From Helianthus annuus (taxonomy: Eukaryota > Streptophyta > Magnoliopsida > Asterales > Asteraceae), in the NCBI RefSeq assembly GCF_002127325.2, contig NC_035443.2:28301838-28365837 (forward strand): a stretch of DNA of 64,000 bases, given 5' to 3'. Below are positions 56,901-64,000 of the stretch, piece by piece. How positions within the stretch are numbered: position 1 is the first letter of the stretch; each line of letters opens with the position of its first letter. The translations under genes and the position numbers were made by a program. A model generated the notes under the pieces. That model was not told the origin of the DNA. It saw only the letters and a program-made list of their open reading frames with translations, and did no database searches.

Positions 56901-57262
56901 TTCGCGAAATTTATATCGTATATTCTAGTGAGCGTATTTTACTGTTACAAAGACTCGGGTTCGTCAAAGGGTCACTCAGAGGTATAAATTAAACATGTTG
57001 ACACAATTAACCCGTGTAGCTTGTAATCTCTCACTTGTTTCCGCATTTCGCTCCGTACGATCCATGATTTATTCGTTTGAAGGTACGAGCATCACTTAGG
57101 GCTACTATACAGTATATTTACCCCTCGTTGACATTTTTAACCCTCGAATTTACATACTTTCAAGGTTTGTCAACTTTAGTCCTTTATTTAGTATTTAATA
57201 CCACATGTAAACTCATGACACGTGTCAACACATTATTGGACACAAAATTTCGAGGTGTTACA
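53917..57262 (-). repeat. Second full Tekay LTR (3346 bp)
   Basis: Near-identical to 43923-47268, ending GAGGTGTTACA, and followed by GCTGG and the rest of the host LTR. It is not preceded by a PBS or followed by a PPT, so in this position it behaves as a solo LTR. Confidence 0.95.
56537..56657. repeat. GCGGCCCGC palindromes in the second Tekay LTR
   Basis: Same 32/48/32 spacing as in the first LTR. The last unit reads GTGGCCCGC, a CpG to TpG change. Confidence 0.9.
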
Positions 57263-57505
57263 GCTGGAGTGGTCATGGGTCGAGGCTCTTGGATATATGC
57301 GCGTTGATTATGAACACTTGTATTGAAGCAATTGATTTACGATTTACCTTATGCTTCCGCTGAACAACTACTTTGAAATTATATTTTGAAATTAATAGAA
57401 TGTTTTATTTAAATATTATGCGTAGTTCAATGTGATTAGTGGCTTGATCCTGGTACATCACACGTCCCGCGGTGATTCCGCATGTGGTATTTTGGGGGTG
57501 TGACC
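57263..57505 (+). mobile_element. Host LTR, piece 4 (LTR end)
   Basis: Resumes the LTR after the Tekay insertion, beginning with GCTGG, and finishes near GGGGGTGTGACC at about 57505, just before the PBS. The exact last base is uncertain because the usual terminal CA is not seen. Confidence 0.75.
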
Positions 57506-57508
57506 GTT

Positions 57509-57520
57509 TGGTATCAGAGC
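57509..57520 (+). other. Host element PBS (initiator tRNA-Met type)
   Basis: TGGTATCAGAGC a few bases beyond the LTR end, showing that the host element reads on the plus strand and that 57521-57692 is the start of its internal region before another insertion. Confidence 0.8.
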
Positions 57521-57692
57521 CACTGGTTATAGTGAACTAGGTTTTAAAAACGTTTTTATAAAACCAGACTATAACTGAACAACTGCGACAATCGACCATG
57601 ACACTCGGCTCCAGATTGCAAGGTTCGTCTTCTGTTTACTTATGCCTTACTTCTTTAGTAGTCACACACTTAAAGCTTGCGTGAAACGACAT

Positions 57693-59200
57693 TGATGTGC
57701 GATAGGTGTAATAAGTTTTAGGTATATATTTAAGCCCTTTTTACACTTTTTAACCAAGTTTTAAATTTATAAAACACGATATTTACTAACACTAAACACA
57801 CATATGGGCAAGTGCACCCATCGTGGACGTAGTATAGTGTTGGTAAGATACCGAGATCGTACAAAGACACAAGAGCTTTTAGTACCGGTTTATCCTCAAC
57901 GTCTAATCAAATCAAAATGTTATAAAAAGATTTTTAAACTAAGAAAATAAAACTAACTAAATGCTGAAAAATAAAATAAAAATAAAAACAGATAGACAAG
58001 ATGAATCACTTGGATCCGACTCATGTATTAGTATAACCTTTGATTATTTTCGCACCTTTGCACTTGTTTAAGAGATTATCTTAGTTATTGTAGTAGGCCC
58101 CTCTTTTGAAGACGACGTTACCCTCAACCCAGTAGTTTGAGTCAGCAAGGATACAATCCTAAAGGGTCGGATTATTGAAAGATAATTAATTAAGTTATTA
58201 ATGCAAATTATGGTAGGCCCTCTTTTGGAGGTGACGTTACCCTCGACTAAGTAGTCTGAGTCAGCAGGGATACAGTCCTAAATAGCCGGATTATAGTATT
58301 AATACTAGTTAACTTATGAGGGGATCAAAGAGTTTGGACCCCCGCCATCCAATACCTTTGGGTATTGAAGGAGGTCCTACTAAATTTGACCCAGATCCCT
58401 TGCAGGACCTCTAAACGCTAAACAAGGGCAAGACCCTTACCAAACCGTTCCCTTAACCCCCGACCAGGTAGCCAACATACCTCCATATAGACCGTGGAGA
58501 TATGAATGGTGAAAATCTTTTATTTTATATAGACAGTAAAATAATGCCAAGACACCACGGACAATCGATAAGGAAGAATCACCTTCAACATAAGAAACTA
58601 GTTATTAAAGTCATTAATACAAAACCAATTAAGAAGTGCAAAAGATTAAAAATAAAAAGTATTATACTAAGCACTTGTCTTCACCAAGTGATGTAAAAGA
58701 CTTAGGCAAAAATGGACTTGATTGTCAAGAACTCTTACGATCAATCTTGGATCCCGAGACGACTCACACACTCTATGATGGACAATGGATGATGGTGGTG
58801 GATGATGGTGTTAATTGTAATTCGCAATTACAATTAATGAGCCTGCAGTACTTTGGGCACGGCCCCATGGTGAGCAAAAGAAGCTTTTATATGTTTGTCT
58901 TTTCTGCTGCTTCTTGGGCACGGCCCCGTGCTCACTGAGCACGGGGCGTGTTCAGCCTTCTGTCTTCCTTGTTTTGCTTGGGAGGATGCTGTCGAGGGGT
59001 CGGGCAATCCACTTTTGTTCCTTTTCTTGTATTTATGTTAGATTTAGCTGTCTTTTTGCTTCTTTTGTTAATTTGAGCTCATTTAATCCTGAAAATGCAA
59101 AAGAAAGACAAAAACACACTTTTTCCAACATTAGTACTTAAAAAGGGTTAGTTTTATGCCTCATTTGATGTAATTTATATGTTGCATTTTACACACATCA
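57693..59200 (-). repeat. A2 3' LTR, lacking the core promoter
   Basis: Homologous to the A1 LTRs but about 165-190 bp shorter. Sequence jumps from the AATTACAATTAA palindrome region to the CACCATCATCC leader near 58808, removing the segment that in A1 holds a GC-palindrome pair and the TATA box. Remaining GC-palindrome modules lie at about 58855-58870 and 58917-58955. Confidence 0.85.
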
Positions 59201-60900
59201 AATATCCCCACACTTGAATCTTTGTTTGTCCTCAAGCAAAACTCTTTAATATGTGGCTTACACTCCCAAATGGAATGGGTAGAAGAGAAGGTTTTTGAGC
59301 TTGTCATAGAGTGTCGGGAATTTCCAAGATTGTTTAGGTTTTATTTTTACTTATTTACAATCCTATTCGTCATGATTTATTAGAAATTGTTCATATGATA
59401 AATTATTTATTAAGGCAAAACATGCCTTTCTAAAATTCCATTTATATACAGGTTCACATACCTCACGGAGGAAATCACTCATACACGGCCGAAGGTGTAT
59501 TTTTAGTGAATCACTCGAGAGCGGCATGGAACTTATTCCTACCATAAGCTTGCCAAGCAAATCAATCCTCCTCCTTTTTAACTTTATACCTTTGCAAATA
59601 TCAAGAGGACTTATTGGGTGAAAGGTTAGGCTTGGGGTAAAGGTGGTTAGTTGGGTTAGTGGTTAGTAGAAAAAGGTGAAAGTCGTAAAAAGCGTCGGTT
59701 TTCGTAAAACATTTTGTTTTTGTGACTTTTTATTTTTAATGAAGTATTTATTCAAACAAGCTTTTGTTTGAGGAGCTTTGTTTGTTTATTTCCAACTTCA
59801 TTGTAATTTTTTTTCATAGTCACATGAAAACCGAGCTTGTTACTAAAATAAAAGGTGAAAATAAAAAGGGTTTTTGGTGGGTAAAAAGGGTTTTGGGTTA
59901 AGAAATGAAAAGGTTTTAGGCTCAAAGGGGTTAACTAGGGGGAATTTTTGGGTAGGTAAAAAGAAAAATAAAAATAATGGTGTTGAAAGAAAAAGGGTTA
60001 GCCCTAATGCCTCCATCATTTACTTACTTGGGTTTAAGTTGGTAAGGACCGGGAATGTATTGTTGTGGCAAGTTCTAGAGTCGTAAAAACCGAGCGGCTA
60101 TTCACACAAGAAATGAAAAATGAGCATTTAGCGTAAAGATGTATATTTGTATGCTCAATAAAGGCTCAAAACTCACTTTTGTGGGAATGGGTTTTTATGT
60201 GATCAAGTATATATAATCAAATTTTAACTAAGCTTGTCATGCCGTTTCATAATTTTCTTATGTTGGTTCTTTTTATCACGACGCTATCGGTTGTAAACTT
60301 GTAAAAAATATAACCTTGTTAGACTTAGAATTCCCAACTTAAACTTAGACAAGTAAAAAAAATGAAAATTTTTTGAAAAAAATTTGGGGTGATTAGCGGT
60401 TCCAATAGAGTTTTGTGTAACGCTTGTTATTAGGACTTGCAAAATTCAAGATTTTAGCATCCCCCCCCCCCACTTAAATTACACATTGTCCTCAATGTGT
60501 CCCGAAAATAAATTATTAGGTTGATTGAATGTGTAAAATGGTGTTAACAGCAAAATTTTTATGTTACTGGCTGTCTGGACACGGCCCCGTGAGGACCGGG
60601 CACGGCTCCGTGTTCAGGTGTCGGTAACAATAATTAAAGAGAAGAAACAGAAGCCTGGACACGGGGGCGTGTTTGGTGAACACGGCCCCTGTCCAGTTAC
60701 CTGAACTAGGCATTTGTTTGCAGGATGTTCAGCACGGGGCCGTATTGGCTGGGCACGGCCCGTGCTGAACTTACTCTAATGAAGAAATTGTTGTCGGATG
60801 GCACTGTTTTCGTGCATTGGGCTATGTTTCTCGTTTCCCTTGTCATCCTTGACCACCATGAGTGTGTTTTATTTCTGCAAATTAAAATTAAAAGATTAAA
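59201..60900 (-). other. A2 3' noncoding region
   Basis: Inverted counterpart of about 27440-29183 in A1. Polypurine tract CAAGTGTGGGGATATT at about 59201-59216 and an internal GTGGGGGGGGGG run near 60463-60474 at the place of the A1 second tract. No coding sequence. Confidence 0.75.
60575..60770. repeat. GC-palindrome modules in A2 3' region
   Basis: Three pairs at 60575-60618, 60655-60696 and 60727-60770, corresponding to those of A1 at 27722, 27643 and 27575. Confidence 0.9.
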
Positions 60901-60979
60901 CTAAACTAAGGATAGTTCCGCGGAATGCCTCTGTGGTGCGCCACGTTTATAAGGGTCTTTGGCTAGACGCAAGGCGAGG

Positions 60980-61647
60980 TTATATGTTATCCGAGCGGGA
61001 TGTTTTGCATCCCATGTTGCACCGTCGGAGAGCATCATCCAAACTCGAATCAATAACCTTCATGTAATTGACCGGGTCATCGTCCTCTATTCTCTTCCCA
61101 ACTCCGAATTTTACTTCATTATCCCCATATTTTAAAGTGAGTGTTCCGTCATTCATGTCCACCACTACTTGTGCGGTGGCGAGAAATGGTCTCCCTAGTA
61201 TGAGGGGGACTTCGGTGTCTTCCTCCATATCAAGTATGACAAAGTCGGCCGGGTAGACGAAATTGTCAACTTTGACTAGGAGATTTTCAATGACACCTTG
61301 CGGGAATTTGACGGATCGATCAGCAAGTTTTATGCTCATTTTTGTGGGACTTGTTTTTCCTAGGCCGAGTCTTTTGAACATTGATGAGGGCATGAGGTTA
61401 ATGCTAGCCCCAAGGTCGGCTAGTGCATTTCGAACGGGGGAGTCCCCGGTCGAGCAAGGAATTGTGAAGCTTCCGGGATCAATTTTCTTTTGGGGAGTTT
61501 GTTGAGTACGAGGGCGGAGCATTCTTTGCCTAAGTTAACTAATTGCAATGTTTCAATTTTCCTTTTATGAGTGAGGAAGTCCCTCATGAACTTAGAGTAT
61601 TTAGGCATTTGGGTTAGGACGTCAATGAAAGGAATGTTGACATGCAA
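60980..61647 (-). pseudogene. A2 protease region of gag-pol, frameshifted
   Basis: On the minus strand the first part (61647 to about 61505) encodes HVNIPFIDVLTQMPKYSKF and CSALVLNKLP, then a shifted frame (about 61505-60980) encodes DPGSFTIPC, the protease core ALADLGASINLMPSSMFKRL and VPLILGRPFLATAQ. This order is typical of Athila/Tat gag-pol, where the aspartic protease uses D(L/S)GAS. The frameshift lies near 61500. After about 60980 homology ends, where a reverse transcriptase would be expected. Confidence 0.85.
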
Positions 61648-62166
61648 TTGTTTTAGTAGACTTTCGAATTTTACGAATTGCCCATTGGTCTTTTAACGGA
61701 TTAACCTACTGCGGTACAGAACTCGAGGAGCCTTGGTAGGCTCTGGTGAGGGAGGGGAACCCTTCTCTTGTAGGGGCGGTGTTACGGCCTACTCGGTAGG
61801 CGGCGGGCCTTCCGTAGGACCCACGGTGCGGTTCCGTAGTGTTATGAGATGAACTTGCGTCTTTGGGTTTGTTTCGGTATTGCTTGGTAACGCGCCTTGT
61901 GGTCTCTCGGAGAAATTTTGTGCTAGTTGACTTATTTGTTTTTCGATGTTTTGAATACTAGCTTGTTGACTTCTAAAATTTGATTCTAATTATAGAAACC
62001 TATCCGAGTTTTTCTTTTCAGTGTCGGAGATGAGGCGAGATATAGTATCTTCAAGCCTTTCTCGTCAACCTTGTTGTTGAGGGAAATTTTGTGACTCATT
62101 TCTTGGTTGTTGAAAGTTTGTTCGTTGGTTTACGCTTTGTTGGTTACTACCATTGCCGGGTTCTCT
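61648..62166 (-). other. A2 gag-protease linker, degenerate
   Basis: The stretch between the gag frame and protease has short broken frames. Phrases like QQPSNRQVNQ appear in shifted frames, consistent with the Gln/Asn-rich linker of such elements. Confidence 0.5.
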
Positions 62167-63102
62167 CTAACCAAGGTTAGGGTGATTTCGCCATCCTTGG
62201 TTGTAGGTGCCCGTTGGAGGACCCGACGGCCTAGGTCTATTATCAATGTAGTTTACCGATTCTTGTTGATCATCTGTTTCTTTCATACAACTCCAATTTT
62301 CATGTGGCCCACCACACCCTTCACAAGCCATAATCGAGACCGTTTTTGTCATTTCCAATTTTTTTATTTTTGAAGAAAGGGCCTCGATTTGGGCTTGTAA
62401 AGAAGTGCTTTCATCAACCTTATGGGCGCCCGGGGCAATGGATTTATTGCCTCGGGGAGTGTGCCACTGAAAATTGGTTTGAGCAATTTCCTCAATTTGA
62501 TTATATATTTCATGCGGGCGGCGATTAGCTAAAAGTCCCCCGGAGCTAGAGTCAAGTGTTTGCCTTGTGTGTGGCAACAACTCCTTATAGAAAGTGGATA
62601 CTTGTTGCCATATCGGAAGGCCGTGATGTGGACACTTTCGCAATAGCTCCTTGACACTTTCCCAAGTTTCATATAAGGATTCCCCGTCCTCTTGTGAATA
62701 TGTATTAATTTCAGTCATTAATTTAGCCGTTTTAGCGGGAGGGAAATACTTATATAGAAATTTTTGGGCTAGTTCATCCCAGGTGTTTACCGATCCAGCT
62801 GGGAGGGCATTAAGCCAAGCTTTTGCTCGGTCTTTTAGTGAAAAAGGAAACATCCGGAGGCGGATGGCGTCATTTGATGCTCCATTGATCCGAAAGGTAT
62901 CACATATTTCTAAGAAATTAGTAATATGTAGATGGGGATCCTCGTCCGCAAGCCCATGGAAGGTTGTAGAGTTTTGAAGCATCTGTATCAAATGCGGCCG
63001 AAGTTCGAAGTTATTGGCTTCAACATTCGGTGCATTGATAGCGGCGCCGAGATTACCTACGGTGGGCCGTAGATAATCCATGAGGGTACGTTGATCTGCC
63101 AT
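62167..63102 (-). CDS. A2 Gag
   Basis: ATG at 63102, 311 codons. Retrotransposon Gag domain (residues about 40-190) with IRLRMFPFSLKDRAKAWLNA then FLYKYFPPAKTAKLM, as in Athila/Tat elements; it would form the particle shell. A CX2CX3HX4C knuckle (CEGCGGPHENWSC) lies near residue 265. The frame is open to 62167, where it meets the degenerate linker. No complete pol follows, so it may be a protein source or simply a decaying remnant. Confidence 0.85.
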   Translation of the reverse strand: MADQRTLMDYLRPTVGNLGAAINAPNVEANNFELRPHLIQMLQNSTTFHGLADEDPHLHITNFLEICDTFRINGASNDAIRLRMFPFSLKDRAKAWLNALPAGSVNTWDELAQKFLYKYFPPAKTAKLMTEINTYSQEDGESLYETWESVKELLRKCPHHGLPIWQQVSTFYKELLPHTRQTLDSSSGGLLANRRPHEIYNQIEEIAQTNFQWHTPRGNKSIAPGAHKVDESTSLQAQIEALSSKIKKLEMTKTVSIMACEGCGGPHENWSCMKETDDQQESVNYIDNRPRPSGPPTGTYNQGWRNHPNLG

Positions 63103-63289
63103 TGGAAGTGGGTTCCCCGAAACCTTCTCTTGGTTTTTAGCTTTTAGTCTTCTTCTGAGAAAGCGTTCGGGTTCTTCTAGAGGTTCTTTTATGTCTTAAT
63201 TAGAACTGGAGCTCATACACTACGTAGAGGTGGCGTCTGGTTCCAAGTCCTGCAACAAAAACAAAAAAGAATGTTGGTCAGAAGGTTCA

Positions 63290-63490
63290 CCACGGCCCCG
63301 TGCTCAGTGAACACGGCCCGTGGTCGGAGTTACAGTGATTGTTTTCCGGATCCCTGTTACTGGAGAGTTGGACACGGCCCCGTGTTGCACCGACACGGCC
63401 TCGTGGTCAGCCTTCTGTAACTCGGAAAACTAAAAACTGCTAGTAACACTGCTGGGCACGGCCCGTGTCCGACCAGGCACGGCCCGTGCT
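63290..63490. repeat. GC-palindrome modules near A2 PBS
   Basis: Three pairs at about 63290-63327, 63370-63412 and 63453-63495, in the leader between PBS and gag, matching the leader position of the A1 pairs at 25331-25460. Confidence 0.9.
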
Positions 63491-63600
63491 GAGCTCTGCA
63501 GAAGCTGAAAAACTAAGAAAATCCTAAAAAATTAAAAAGAAAATAAAAATAATAAAAAAATGATTAGGCCGTTGATTCCTAACTTTCTTAAAATCCTTGT

Positions 63601-63619
63601 GTCCCCGGCAACGGCGCCA
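63601..63619 (-). other. A2 primer-binding site (tRNA-Asp type)
   Basis: Minus strand TGGCGCCGTTGCCGGGGAC, six bases from the LTR. Confidence 0.85.
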
Positions 63620-63625
63620 AAAACT

Positions 63626-64000
63626 TAATGTGCGTTAGGTGTAATAAGTTTTAGGTATATATTTAAGCTCTTTTTCACTTTTTAGCAAAGTTTTAAATTT
63701 ATAAAACACGATATTTACTAACACTAAACACACATATGGGCAAGTGCACCCATCGTGGACGTAGTATAGTGTTGGTAAGATACCGAGGTCGTCCAAAGAC
63801 ACAAGAGCTTTTAGTACCGGTTTATCCTCAACGTCTAATCAAATCAAAATGTTATAAAAAGATTTTTAAACTAAGAAAATAAAACTAACTAAATGCTGAA
63901 AAATAAAATAAAAATAAAAACAGATAGACAAGATGAATCACTTGGATCCGACTCGTGTATTAGTATAACCTTTGATTATTTACGCACTTTTGCACTTTTG
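63626..64000 (-). repeat. A2 5' LTR, partial at window end
   Basis: Starts TAATGTGCG in plus orientation and matches the beginning of 57693-59200. It continues beyond the window. Confidence 0.9.

Larger units (their letters stand above)
43923..57262 (-). mobile_element. Tekay-type chromovirus (Ty3/gypsy) in a three-LTR arrangement
   Basis: The element reads on the minus strand. In plus coordinates: LTR (43923-47268), polypurine tract, pol and gag (47269-51882), leader, PBS (52931-52945), a 226-bp LTR stub (52948-53173), filler (53174-53216), 700 bp of duplicated flank, and another full LTR (53917-57262). GCTGG target duplications lie at 43918-43922, 53912-53916 and 57263-57267. The long LTRs, initiator-Met PBS, single gag-pol and chromodomain remnant fit the Tekay/Del clade. 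Coding capacity is lost through a frameshift and a stop. Confidence 0.9.
57693..64000 (-). mobile_element. Athila/Tat-related LTR element A2, gag-protease only, runs off window
   Basis: A minus-strand relative of A1: LTR 57693-59200, polypurine tract, 3' noncoding region, protease remnant, gag, PBS (63601-63619), and the start of the other LTR (from 63626). The LTR next to the PBS starts TAATGTGCG where TGATGTGCG is expected, so its terminal dinucleotide is mutated. No reverse transcriptase, RNase H or integrase lies between protease and the 3' region, so it is non-autonomous by deletion. The 5-mer before it is GACAT; the other flank is outside the window. Confidence 0.9.

Noticed and set aside
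53917..57262. An independent third Tekay insertion (solo LTR)
   Set aside because: Its flanks are a copy of the first insertion's left flank and the true right flank with the same GCTGG duplication, so it is the same insertion event rearranged.

Overview
This is plant nuclear DNA made almost entirely of nested transposable elements. I found no intact host gene, rRNA, tRNA or CRISPR array. The LTR types (a long Tekay-like LTR beginning TGTCACACCCC, and LTRs beginning TGTGACAACCCGAG), the Athila/Tat-type gag-protease, and plant gene fragments with plant-style introns point to a eudicot. Asteraceae is my best guess, but that rests on recollection of such LTR families, not on a search.

Left part (1-16318). 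The end of a CACTA transposon (to 1356) sits in the gag of a Ty1/copia element (1357-5584). That element breaks off inside its reverse transcriptase at a junction with a short copied filler. Next come two degraded Tekay-type LTR pieces. The second is split by a 6.9 kb non-autonomous Helitron (8770-15661) carrying fragments of four unrelated host genes: casein kinase 1, pectate lyase, CDPK and PP2C. A second CACTA begins at 16319 and carries an ACT-domain (ACR) gene fragment.

Middle (about 17000-22774). Repeat-rich DNA: a 45-bp minisatellite, a 10-bp array of about 30 copies, nested palindromes around a hairpin, duplicated blocks and inverted arms. No recognisable gene lies here apart from the ACR fragment.

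Right part (22775-64000). One LTR of about 2.2 kb is spread over nearly 35 kb by three successive insertions: an Athila/Tat-related element without pol (23518-30854, TSD GTAAT); a copia-like element without reverse transcriptase (30943-42783), which itself holds a 4.1 kb CACTA (33684-37770, TSD ATT) carrying AHL, SYD-type SNF2 and NPF transporter fragments; and a Tekay chromovirus (43923-57262, TSD GCTGG) in an abnormal three-LTR arrangement. Just past its primer-binding site a second Athila/Tat-related element begins (57693 to beyond the window), with gag and protease but no pol.

The most unusual signals are: (1) paired GC-rich palindromes scattered through both Athila/Tat-related elements, with a different but similarly paired set in the Tekay LTRs; (2) the gene-mixing Helitron and CACTA; (3) the Tekay locus, where 700 bp of flank plus an LTR is repeated behind a 226-bp LTR stub, joined by filler DNA. 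All coding remnants look defective, so the window is best read as a record of insertion, capture and repair in heterochromatin-like DNA.
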